This document shows, one piece after another, positions 9,054-17,140 of a DNA stretch of 64,000 nucleotides. The stretch is taken from positions 211,456 to 275,455 of the forward strand of contig KI260561.1 of the NCBI GenBank assembly GCA_000468055.1, read 5' to 3'. A program made the position numbers and the translations under genes. Within the stretch, counting starts at the first letter, position 1. Every line of letters begins with the position of its first letter. The notes beneath the pieces were generated by a model, which was not told the DNA's origin, searched no databases, and saw only the letters and a program-made list of their open reading frames with translations. Source of the stretch: Treponema lecithinolyticum ATCC 700332. Lineage in GTDB: Bacteria; Spirochaetota; Spirochaetia; Treponematales; Treponemataceae.

Positions 9054-9962
9054 ATGTTGGATCAACTTAAAATCGGGAATTTAACGAATATACTGACGTG
9101 TCTTTTTTCTGAAAAACGTTTAACGAAAGCTCAGCTGGTTCGGCTAACCGGTTTAAGCAATTCCACTGTATCTTCGGCGGTAAACAGTTTGCTGAAACTT
9201 AAATTGCTGGTCGGCGACGGCTACGGAGAATCCATCGGAGGCAGGCGTTCGGAAATTTACCGCTTAAATAAAGCGTACGGACGCTTTATAGGGGTAGATA
9301 TGTGTGCAAACGGCTTTTATGTCGTTGTAACAGACTGCGAAAACACCGTTTTAACGCAATTTTTTGAGCTGTATGATAATCGAGTGCCGAAAATTCATTT
9401 TTTGTTGGGTGTTTTGGAAAAAGTTATAAAACAATTTCCCGGTGTGTTAGGAATCGGCATAGGGCTTGCGGCACACATTGATTTTTCCGAACAAATCGTT
9501 ATCGATTGTCCCGATGTATGCTGGAGTCAAGTTCATTTAAAGGAAATCATAGAACGTCATTTTATGATTTTCACGTACATAGACCACCGTGTAAATGCCG
9601 CTGCCATACGGGAAGGTTTGGTGGGTTATGCTGCGGACATAAAAAATTACCTTTTTTTTTATGAAAACTCACCAGATAAAGCGGCTCTTGTGTTGAACGG
9701 CGGAATTTGCCGCGGACATACAAATTATAATGGTAAATGGGAGGACTCTTATGGATTAACGGGGAAAGTGCGTTTGTTGAGTGAATTGTTCGATGTTGAA
9801 CGGATTTTTATTGCATATAAAACGCAGGCTTATAAAGCCCAATGGAAAAATGATTTGCCGCAATCGGTCGTTTGTTTTGAAGCAAAGAAAAATATGTGTG
9901 CACTCGGTGCGGCTGCGGTTGTGCAAAAAGAATGGTTTCGTTCCATTTATTTTATGCTATAG
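9054..9962 (+). CDS. ROK-family (NagC/XylR-like) transcriptional regulator
   Basis: This 302-residue protein has an N-terminal winged helix-turn-helix (about 5-65: LTKAQLVRLTGLSNSTVSSAVNSL, then GGRRSEIYRLN) followed by a ROK sugar-kinase-like domain starting IGVDMCANGFYVVVTD. The ROK part is shorter than usual (family members are near 380-400 residues). I do not see the Cys-rich zinc motif or the kinase metal motif, so it is probably a non-enzymatic effector-binding domain. It is first in a co-directional set with a permease, HyuA, TIM-barrel, DUF4127 and FAD genes and most likely controls them. The ligand is unknown; a sugar-like or sugar-amino acid effector would fit the family. Confidence 0.85.
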   Translation: MLDQLKIGNLTNILTCLFSEKRLTKAQLVRLTGLSNSTVSSAVNSLLKLKLLVGDGYGESIGGRRSEIYRLNKAYGRFIGVDMCANGFYVVVTDCENTVLTQFFELYDNRVPKIHFLLGVLEKVIKQFPGVLGIGIGLAAHIDFSEQIVIDCPDVCWSQVHLKEIIERHFMIFTYIDHRVNAAAIREGLVGYAADIKNYLFFYENSPDKAALVLNGGICRGHTNYNGKWEDSYGLTGKVRLLSELFDVERIFIAYKTQAYKAQWKNDLPQSVVCFEAKKNMCALGAAAVVQKEWFRSIYFML

Positions 9963-9986
9963 CGTTTTATTGTTGTTGCGTTTTTG

Positions 9987-10024
9987 CCGCCGTATTCGTA
10001 ACTGTATTGTACGCTTAGCGGCGG
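9987..10024 (+). other. intercistronic hairpin between regulator and permease genes
   Basis: CCGCCG (9987-9992) pairs with CGGCGG (10019-10024), and CGTA (9991-9994) with TACG (10010-10013) offers an alternative inner pairing. There is no T-run, so it does not look like a terminator. It lies just before the AAGGAGG site of the permease gene and could be an operator or an RNA-processing structure. Confidence 0.3.
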
Positions 10025-10042
10025 ATATAAAAAGGAGGACGT

Positions 10043-11332
10043 ATGGCGTCTACAATAGGTATTGTAGTTATTTTTATTATTATGTGTGCGTTGATGTACA
10101 CTAAAAAGCTGTCCGCATTTTTTGCTTTGCCTTTAATGGCTTTTTTTATTGCACTGGTTTCGGGAATTCCGTTTACGGATTCAGCGGATAAAACTCCGGG
10201 AATTTTAACGCTTTTGTTTGTCGAAGGTCCGGTTCGGTTGGCTTCGGCAATGATGATTCTAATTTTCGGTGCTATTTTAGCTCAGTTTGTAAAAAATACA
10301 GGAATAGCAGAAGAAACGGTACGAAAAGTATCGGAATTGGCGGGAGATCGCCCTTTAGTGTTGGGTATTTCTTTTTTACTGGTGTTAAGTCTTTTGTTTA
10401 CGACATTAGGCGGTTTGGGTTCGGTGATTATGATAGGAAGTATTGTTTTGCCTATTATGGCTTCCGTTGGAATAAGTCCGCTCACTTGTGCATGTATTTT
10501 ATTAATCTCGTTAAGTACTGGCGGTATATTTAACTTGGCAAACTGGGGATTGTATATCGACGGTTTTGGTATGACGGCAAATGAAATTAAACTGTTTGCA
10601 TGGCCGTTGGGAGCGATTTTTTTAGTGTTTGGTATCTTATTTGTAATCGTTCAAACAAAATTAAACGGACACCTTTTTAAGAAAAAACAGATTTCATGGC
10701 CGGACCCTGCTCCCGCGACGCAGTGTAAAAAAATAAATCCTTTAGCTTTACTTACACCGATAGTTCCGCTGGTTATGGTTTTTGTGCTTAAAGTAAATAT
10801 TATCGGTGCTTTTACCGTCGCTATAATATATTGCTTTATTACAACAATAAATAAAGACTCCTTAAAAAACTTGTCGAAGTCGGTTACTCAAGGTATTGCG
10901 GATTCCGCCGGAGCAATCTTTTTGATAATAGGTATAGGCATGCTGTTAAAAGTTGTTATGGATCCGCGTGTTACTGCCCATATCGGACAGCCGCTTGCTT
11001 CAGTACTGCCTTCTCATGCGCTGAGTTTTATTTTATTTTTCGGTATTCTGGCACCGCTTGCTTTGTACCGCGGTCCTTTAAATATTTGGGGGCTCGGTTT
11101 GGGCTTGGGAGCGGTTATGCTTTCAACCGGTAAACTGAGCAGCGCAGCTTTAATGGCGGCTCTTATGGCTACCGGACAAATACAGGGTATTTGCGATCCT
11201 ACAAATACGCATAATGTATGGACGGCTGCCGCTACCGGTACGGATGTAAACGATATTTTACGCAAAACCTTGCCTTTTGTGTGGGCAGCTTCAGTAATCG
11301 GTTTGATTATAGCAGGTTTTATGTTTTTTTAA
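10043..11332 (+). CDS. polytopic permease, ion-transporter-like (GntP/CitMHS-type)
   Basis: This 429-residue membrane protein has about 11-12 hydrophobic segments. Its arrangement resembles anion/proton symporters of the gluconate or citrate permease type: an early loop, a half-repeat with a Gly-rich re-entrant segment (TTLGGLGSVIMIGS, then STGGIFNLANWG), a central hydrophilic loop (FKKKQISWPDPAPATQ) and a second half with YRGPLNIWGLGLGLGA. I cannot place it in one family with certainty. A strong AAGGAGG precedes the ATG. Position between the regulator and the HyuA gene suggests it imports the substrate of the cluster, probably a small organic acid or an amide/lactam of one. Confidence 0.82.
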   Translation: MASTIGIVVIFIIMCALMYTKKLSAFFALPLMAFFIALVSGIPFTDSADKTPGILTLLFVEGPVRLASAMMILIFGAILAQFVKNTGIAEETVRKVSELAGDRPLVLGISFLLVLSLLFTTLGGLGSVIMIGSIVLPIMASVGISPLTCACILLISLSTGGIFNLANWGLYIDGFGMTANEIKLFAWPLGAIFLVFGILFVIVQTKLNGHLFKKKQISWPDPAPATQCKKINPLALLTPIVPLVMVFVLKVNIIGAFTVAIIYCFITTINKDSLKNLSKSVTQGIADSAGAIFLIIGIGMLLKVVMDPRVTAHIGQPLASVLPSHALSFILFFGILAPLALYRGPLNIWGLGLGLGAVMLSTGKLSSAALMAALMATGQIQGICDPTNTHNVWTAAATGTDVNDILRKTLPFVWAASVIGLIIAGFMFF

Positions 11333-11355
11333 AAATGGCAGCGGAGGTTGAATGG

Positions 11356-13512
11356 ATGGCGCTTCGGAATTTACGGGTTGGTATTGATGTCGGCGGCACA
11401 TTTACTCATGCGGTAGCGGTGGAAACACCGAGCAATCGGATAATTGCTTGTGCTGTAACACCGACTACGCACAGCGCCGTCCATTCGGTTTCCGAAGGTA
11501 TTGTACGGGTTTTTAAGGACGTAATGAAACAAGCCTGTGCTGAACCCGAAGAAATCTGTTTTGTTGCACACAGTACTACACAGGCAACAAATGCATTGCT
11601 TGAAGGAGACGTTGCCAAAGTCGGTGTTATAGGCATGGGCTGCGGTTTAAGCGGCTTAAAAGCAAAAGCCGATACCAATGTAAAAGACATTGAACTTACT
11701 CAAGGGAAAAAAATTGAAACTGCAGTATGCTATATAAATTCGGTATCTTCCGATTTACAAAAAGAAGCCGCCGTTGCAGTCGAAAAATTAAAAAAAGAAA
11801 ACTGTGCGGTTATAGCTGTAAGCGAAGCGTTCAGTACGGAAAACCCGGAAAAAGAAAAGGCGGTAGCCGAACAAGCCGTAGAGCAAGGGCTTCTGGCGAC
11901 TGCCGGTTGCGAAATTTCTCAACTATACGGTTTAAAAATACGCACACGTACGGCGGTAATAAATGCCAGTATTTTACCTAAGATGACTGTAACAGCGCAG
12001 CTGACTGCAGAAAGTTTAGTACAAAGCGGCATTACAGCCCCTTTGATGATTATGCGAAGCGACGGCGGAGTAATGGATTTGGCTCAAATGAAAAAACGTC
12101 CGATTCTTACTATGCTTTCCGGACCCGCCGCCGGCATTGCCGCCGCTTTAATGTATGTTAAAGTATCCGACGGTATTTTTTTGGAAACGGGCGGAACGAG
12201 TACGGATATTTCCGCTATAAAAAACGGTAAAGCTATGATGAAAACAGCCGTTGTCGGAGGGCATTTAACGTACTTAAAAACGCTGGATTCGCGTACGGTC
12301 GGTATCGGCGGCGGGTCTATGGTGCGCATGGCACACGGCACAGTTGCCGATGTAGGACCGCGCAGCGCACACATTGCCGGCTTGAGTTACATAGCTTTTT
12401 CCGATGAAGCGGAACTTGAACAGGTCCATCCGGAATTAATAAGCCCCGTGAGCTCTGATCCTGCAGATTACGTGGTTGCAGTAAACGAAAAAGGTAAACG
12501 TTTTGCACTTACGTTAACCGATGCAGCTATTGCTGCCGGACAAATTAAATCGGGTGATTATGCATATTCAAATGAAAAGACGGTTAAAAATGTATTTTGT
12601 CGATTGGCTGAACAAATGGGAACAACAGCCGAAAAGCTTGCCGAAGATATTTTGAGTAAAGCTTCTTCAAAAATTCGAACAACGGTTGAAGACTTGCTGA
12701 GCGAATACGATATGGATAAAGATACGGTATCCTTAATCGGCGGAGGGGGAGGAGCCTCATCCGTAGTTCCGCACCTCGCTGAAAAAATGGCAATGAATTA
12801 TGTTATTGCCGAAAAAGCGGAAGTTATTTCGGCAATCGGCGCGGCTTTAGCAATGCTGCGTGATAGCGTGGAGCGTACAGTTGTTCAGCCGACCGAACGG
12901 GATATCGCCGCAATCCGCACGGAAGTGATTGACCGTTTAGAACGTATGGGAGCGGATAGCGCTACTGTTGAAGTTCAAATAGAAACGGACAGCGCAAAAA
13001 ATATTTTGCGGGCAACAGCTGTCGGTTCTTTGCGCATGGATAAAAGCATTGTTGAAAGAAAAACTATGGACGAAGATGAAATTCTAAAACGGACGGCGTA
13101 TGCTTTTAAAGTCGATGAACAAGAAATAGAAAAAGTCGGACAAACCTCATCTTTGTATGTATTTTGTCGTACTCGAATAAAACGGCAGATATTCGGTTTA
13201 ATAAAAACAAAGGTGCTTGATTACCGCGCGACGGATTGCTTCGGTATTATAAAGCTTTCCATACAAGACGGCTTTTATTATCAAACAAAAGCCGAAACAG
13301 CCGTTCAAGATATTGCTGCTTATATAGAAGAAAAAGCGGTTTACAACGATATAGGTATGCTTTTGCCGGAAGTATTTATTTTATATAAAAGCCGTATTGC
13401 CGATTACACTAAAATACTTGATTTTTCGCAGTTAAAAATTTTAATAAAACTTGAACTTGAAGGTTTGGATAAAAAAGAGCCGGTACTGTGTATACTGCAC
13501 CGGCGTACTTAG
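11356..13512 (+). CDS. HyuA-type hydantoinase / 5-oxoprolinase subunit
   Basis: This 718-residue protein belongs to the ATP-dependent hydantoinase/oxoprolinase A family (ASKHA fold). I chose the ATG at 11356 because GGAGG lies eight bases upstream; an in-frame ATG at 11335 has no such site. Landmarks: VGIDVGGTFTHAV near the start, VAHSTTQATNALLEG near 60, SDGGVMDLAQMKKRP, LSGPAAGI, ETGGTSTDIS, GIGGGSMVR and, near 485, LIGGGGGASSVVPHLA. These enzymes use ATP to open cyclic amides such as hydantoins or 5-oxoproline. The usual partner HyuB is not in the window. The last 150 residues extend past the core domain and are unassigned. Confidence 0.9.
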   Translation: MALRNLRVGIDVGGTFTHAVAVETPSNRIIACAVTPTTHSAVHSVSEGIVRVFKDVMKQACAEPEEICFVAHSTTQATNALLEGDVAKVGVIGMGCGLSGLKAKADTNVKDIELTQGKKIETAVCYINSVSSDLQKEAAVAVEKLKKENCAVIAVSEAFSTENPEKEKAVAEQAVEQGLLATAGCEISQLYGLKIRTRTAVINASILPKMTVTAQLTAESLVQSGITAPLMIMRSDGGVMDLAQMKKRPILTMLSGPAAGIAAALMYVKVSDGIFLETGGTSTDISAIKNGKAMMKTAVVGGHLTYLKTLDSRTVGIGGGSMVRMAHGTVADVGPRSAHIAGLSYIAFSDEAELEQVHPELISPVSSDPADYVVAVNEKGKRFALTLTDAAIAAGQIKSGDYAYSNEKTVKNVFCRLAEQMGTTAEKLAEDILSKASSKIRTTVEDLLSEYDMDKDTVSLIGGGGGASSVVPHLAEKMAMNYVIAEKAEVISAIGAALAMLRDSVERTVVQPTERDIAAIRTEVIDRLERMGADSATVEVQIETDSAKNILRATAVGSLRMDKSIVERKTMDEDEILKRTAYAFKVDEQEIEKVGQTSSLYVFCRTRIKRQIFGLIKTKVLDYRATDCFGIIKLSIQDGFYYQTKAETAVQDIAAYIEEKAVYNDIGMLLPEVFILYKSRIADYTKILDFSQLKILIKLELEGLDKKEPVLCILHRRT

Positions 13513-13514
13513 GG

Positions 13515-13547
13515 GCTGTCAAAAAAGTAACCGACTTTTGAAACAGC
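13515..13547 (+). repeat. imperfect inverted repeat after hyuA-like gene
   Basis: Two 14-base arms (GCTGTCAAAAAAGT and ACTTTTGAAACAGC, 11 of 14 paired) surround loop AACCG, directly after the stop codon. No T-run follows, so it is not a standard terminator. The left arm resembles the ends of some insertion sequences, but no transposase is nearby. It may be an mRNA-stabilising or attenuating hairpin inside the operon. Confidence 0.45.
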
Positions 13548-13594
13548 ACTTAAGAATATGTATTAAAACACATAAACAATAAAGGAGAAAACAA

Positions 13595-14284
13595 ATGAAC
13601 CATCATTTTGAAACTATGCTTAAAAAAAATAAAATGACTTTAATAATGAGTTTGCCGGCAAACAAACCGGAATTGGCAGATGCCGCATGGGAAAACGGAG
13701 CCGATGTAATTAAAGTTCATATTAATGTAAGTCATCGCGCAAGCAAAACCGTATTCGGCAATTTTGATGAAGAAAAAGCAGGCTTGGAAAAAATTTTGGA
13801 GCGTTCAAAGGGACCGTGCGGAATCGTTATCGGCGATAACATACAAGCGGCACTGCGCGATTATCCCAAAGCGGTGGCACTGGGATTTGACTTTATATCT
13901 TTGTATGTGTCTCATGCTCCGCCGGAAATCCTATATGATAATAAAGTTTTAAAAATGCTTGCGTTAAGCTGCAATGATTCTTTGGAAACAGCAAGTGTTT
14001 TAAAAACGGTTGGAGCCGATATACTGGAAGCTTCTATAATGAAAGGGGAAACGTATGGGCAGCCGCTTTCGGCAAAAGAACTTATGCAATACGCTTATTT
14101 ATGCGCTCAAACGGATCTTCCCGTTGTCGTTCCCACACAGCGCTATATACTTCCCGATCATGTTTATGCTTTACAGCGCTGCGGTATTCGCGCTTTGATG
14201 ATAGGAGCCGTGGTAACCGGAAAAGAAAAAGAAACGATTTCTCATGCCGTATCGAGCTTTAAGCAAGCAATAAACAGGTTGTAA
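13595..14284 (+). CDS. TIM-barrel protein, NanE/aldolase-like, function unknown
   Basis: This 229-residue protein reads like a phosphate-binding beta/alpha barrel: LIMSLPANKPELADAAWENG, then GADVIKVHINVS (strand 2), GIVIGDN, ALGFDFISLYV, GADILEASIMKG, LPVVVPTQRY and a C-terminal CGIRALMIGAVVTG typical of the last barrel strands. The pattern recalls N-acetylmannosamine-6-phosphate epimerase or related aldolases, but I cannot assign a reaction. AAAGGAG precedes the ATG. It follows HyuA by 82 bases, including a hairpin, and precedes DUF4127 by four bases, so it should act in the same pathway. Confidence 0.75.
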   Translation: MNHHFETMLKKNKMTLIMSLPANKPELADAAWENGADVIKVHINVSHRASKTVFGNFDEEKAGLEKILERSKGPCGIVIGDNIQAALRDYPKAVALGFDFISLYVSHAPPEILYDNKVLKMLALSCNDSLETASVLKTVGADILEASIMKGETYGQPLSAKELMQYAYLCAQTDLPVVVPTQRYILPDHVYALQRCGIRALMIGAVVTGKEKETISHAVSSFKQAINRL

Positions 14285-14288
14285 AAAA

Positions 14289-15767
14289 ATGAACATTTGT
14301 TTGCTGCCTTTGGATTCCAGACCGTGCAATTACGTCTTTATCCGTGAGCTTGCCGAAGCCGCTCGTGTAAATATAAGCGTGCCGCCGAAAAAGATAATGG
14401 ATTATTTTACTGAACCGTCAAAAACGGAAGATTTAAAAGCATGGCTGGAAAAAAATGGCGCTTTTGCCGATTGCATCATTTTATCCGTAGACCAGTTTTT
14501 ATACGGCGGCTTACTAGCTTCGCGCCGACAGGGAAAAACACAAGAACAAATCGAAGATGACTTTTTGTGGCTGGAACATTTTAAAGCAAAACACCCCCGC
14601 ATAAAAATACTGGCTTTTTCGGTTTTAATGCGCACGACAATCGGCACTTTACGCGAAGAAAATAAAATATGGTGGGAAGCGGTAGCTGAATATTCCAAAA
14701 AAAAATATGCCGAATTGACTTTTCAGCGAAAAGAAGATATTGAAGCGGTTAAAAACTTGGAAAAACGCATTCCTTTTGACGTTTTAAATGAATTTTTATG
14801 CGTAAGACAACGCAATCACAATGTTAACTGCCGTTGTATTTTTTTAACCAAAACAGTGTTTGATAAATTAATAATCGTGCAGGAAGACTGTTGTGCCGAA
14901 AGTTTACACATTCCTGAAAAACAAATTCTTATGCGTATGGTTTGCGATGAACATTTGGAAAGCAAAGTTTTTTTTCATAACGGAGCCGATGAAGCGGGTA
15001 TGGAATTGACCTCTTGTGCCGTAGCTGAGAATAAAATCAAAACCACGGATGTGCAATTGTGCTTTTTATTCGATAATCGAAACTTTACGGCAAAATATGA
15101 AGATATCCCTTTTTATGAAAATCTAAAAGACCATTTACGTTTGTTAAACATACGGGAAGTAAAAAACTGCGAAAAAATATTGTGTATTTTACCGCCTAAA
15201 ACACGGCAGGGCGATTATTGTCCGGTAAGAGAAGACAGTGGTAGTTACCGCCGTGACGACTACGAAGTTATGGCAGATATTGTGTGTAAGCACATACGAG
15301 CAAAAAAGAAAGTATTCCTTTTGGATTTAGCCTATGCCAACGGCGGCGATTTTTCCTTTATGAGCATATTAATGCAAAAGTGCCGCTGGAGCACTTTGTA
15401 TGGTTATGCGGCGTGGAATACGGCGGGAAATGCTTTGGGGACTGTTTTAACGCAAATTATATTGTCCGACGGAGTAAACGGGAGACTAAATCGCCGTTTT
15501 ACAGCCGAGCGGCTGTTGGATGACCTTTTTTATCAAGCAATTGTTAGGGAAAAAGTATCGAAAAAATTGCAGTGTGCAGGTCAGGATGTGTGGGCATTAA
15601 AAAATATAAAAGAAGCAGCCATACTTCTAAAGCAAACGGTACGGGAAGAAAAAGAGGTGTTAAAAAGCATTTTCGGTAAAAAAATTCCCGATTTTAAAAT
15701 CTCTTTCCCTTGGCCGAGAACTTTTGAAGCCGAAATTTTAGTAAATACGGAGAGTAAAAAAAGATGA
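14289..15767 (+). CDS. DUF4127-family protein
   Basis: This 492-residue soluble protein matches the DUF4127 family from its opening NICLLPLDSRPCNYVF and the conserved YGGLLASRR segment at about residues 73-81. Other conserved-looking parts are PREDSGSYRRDDYEVMAD near 315-330, VFLLDLAYANGGD near 340 and YAAWNTAGNALGTVLTQ near 365-385. The biochemical role of the family is not known to me. The many conserved Asp, Arg and Asn residues suggest an enzyme. It starts four bases after the TIM-barrel gene and its stop overlaps the start of the FAD oxidoreductase (ATGA), so the three proteins are translationally coupled. The gene looks AT-richer than the flanking housekeeping genes. Confidence 0.88.
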   Translation: MNICLLPLDSRPCNYVFIRELAEAARVNISVPPKKIMDYFTEPSKTEDLKAWLEKNGAFADCIILSVDQFLYGGLLASRRQGKTQEQIEDDFLWLEHFKAKHPRIKILAFSVLMRTTIGTLREENKIWWEAVAEYSKKKYAELTFQRKEDIEAVKNLEKRIPFDVLNEFLCVRQRNHNVNCRCIFLTKTVFDKLIIVQEDCCAESLHIPEKQILMRMVCDEHLESKVFFHNGADEAGMELTSCAVAENKIKTTDVQLCFLFDNRNFTAKYEDIPFYENLKDHLRLLNIREVKNCEKILCILPPKTRQGDYCPVREDSGSYRRDDYEVMADIVCKHIRAKKKVFLLDLAYANGGDFSFMSILMQKCRWSTLYGYAAWNTAGNALGTVLTQIILSDGVNGRLNRRFTAERLLDDLFYQAIVREKVSKKLQCAGQDVWALKNIKEAAILLKQTVREEKEVLKSIFGKKIPDFKISFPWPRTFEAEILVNTESKKR

Positions 15768-17140
15768 AAAAAGAATATGATGTAATTATAGCCGGTGCAG
15801 GAGCTGCAGGAATTACAGCAACCCTTACGGCAGCTCGGCGCGGCCTTCGGGTTCTTTTAATCGATAAAAACGGATATCCGGGCGGTATGAATACCGCCGC
15901 AATGATTTGCCCGTTGATGACCTTTCATGCAGGAAAGCGTCAGATTATAAAGGGTATTGCTCAAGAAATTATAGACAGATTGGCACAAAAAGGAGCAACA
16001 CTCGGTCATATTCCCGATCCTATCGGTATGGCTTCAACAATTACGCCGATCGATACCGAAGCGTTAAAAATAGTATATTTTGAACTGCTCAGCGAAGAAA
16101 AAAATATTACGCTTTTACTGAGCACATGGATTGAAGATGTAACTTGTACAGAACGTTGCTTAAAAAATATTATGATGGTTAATAAAAGCGGAAAAAATAC
16201 CTATGCGGCAAAAGTGTTTATAGATGCAACAGGAGACGGCGATATCGCTTCAATGTGCCATACAGAATTTGAGTTGGGTAGAGATAAAGACGGTATGGCT
16301 CAGCCGATGACTCAAATATTTACGCTTGGCGGGGTTGATTTTTTGCCTGTTATCGATTATATGAAAAAAAATCCGGAACAATTTATTTTGAATATCGACT
16401 GTGATTTAAAAAAATATGTAGCGGTTTCTGGTTTTTTTGATTTGGTAACGAGAGCACGTTGTGCCGGCGATTTTTCTTTACCTCGTGACAGAGTATTATT
16501 TTTTCAAGGGGTGTATCCGGGAGAAGTTTTGGTTAACATGAGCCGGGTTACCGAGCGCTCGGGAATTAATGCCGAAGATATAACATTTGCACAAATTGAA
16601 GCACACCGGCAAATTCAAATGCTTGTTTTTTTCTTTAAGAAATACATACCCGGATTTAAAAACTGCCATATACAAAAGATAGCACCGGCAATCGGTGTTA
16701 GGGAAAGCCGGCGAATTGTAGGAATGGAAACGCTTACAACCGAAGCGGTTATTCACAGCAGCGAAAATAAAAACAGTGTGGCGATGTGTGCTTTTCCTAT
16801 CGATATACACGATCCTGTCGGTAATGAATTGAATTGGATACGAAAAGAAAAAAGTTGTTGTTACGATATTCCTTACGGTGTTATGGTGCCTGAAAGACCG
16901 GATAATCTTTTGGTAACCGGCCGTTGTATTTCAGCTACGCATGAAGCGCTTGCTTCCGCCCGGATTACGGCTACCGTTATGGCTTTGGGACAAGCTGCCG
17001 GCAATGCCGCCGTTTCGGCAATTCAAAAAGATTGTGCTTTTTCGGCTGTAGATCCTGCCGAAATTCAAAAAAACCTGGTATTGCAAGGCGCAGTCCCGGG
17101 TAAGCACTGGCTTAAAAATGATGAAAACGGCATTGTGTAA
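15764..17140 (+). CDS. FAD-dependent oxidoreductase
   Basis: This 458-residue protein opens with a dinucleotide-binding motif (DVIIAGAGAAGITATLTAARRG, residues 5-26), then LIDKNGYPGGMNT and, in the middle, FIDATGDGDIASMCHT, which is typical of the FAD_oxidored family (fumarate-reductase-like flavoproteins). Near the end, LLVTGRCISATHEALASAR and VMALGQAAGNAA form the second FAD-contact region. The substrate is unknown. No signal peptide is seen, so it is cytoplasmic. The ATG overlaps the DUF4127 stop by four bases. In this operon it may oxidise or dehydrogenate an intermediate produced by HyuA, the TIM-barrel protein or DUF4127. Confidence 0.9.
   Translation: MKKEYDVIIAGAGAAGITATLTAARRGLRVLLIDKNGYPGGMNTAAMICPLMTFHAGKRQIIKGIAQEIIDRLAQKGATLGHIPDPIGMASTITPIDTEALKIVYFELLSEEKNITLLLSTWIEDVTCTERCLKNIMMVNKSGKNTYAAKVFIDATGDGDIASMCHTEFELGRDKDGMAQPMTQIFTLGGVDFLPVIDYMKKNPEQFILNIDCDLKKYVAVSGFFDLVTRARCAGDFSLPRDRVLFFQGVYPGEVLVNMSRVTERSGINAEDITFAQIEAHRQIQMLVFFFKKYIPGFKNCHIQKIAPAIGVRESRRIVGMETLTTEAVIHSSENKNSVAMCAFPIDIHDPVGNELNWIRKEKSCCYDIPYGVMVPERPDNLLVTGRCISATHEALASARITATVMALGQAAGNAAVSAIQKDCAFSAVDPAEIQKNLVLQGAVPGKHWLKNDENGIV

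Noticed and set aside
13513-13550. Insertion-sequence remnant after the hyuA-like gene
   Set aside because: Only one short hairpin resembles a terminal repeat; there is no transposase fragment, second end or target duplication.
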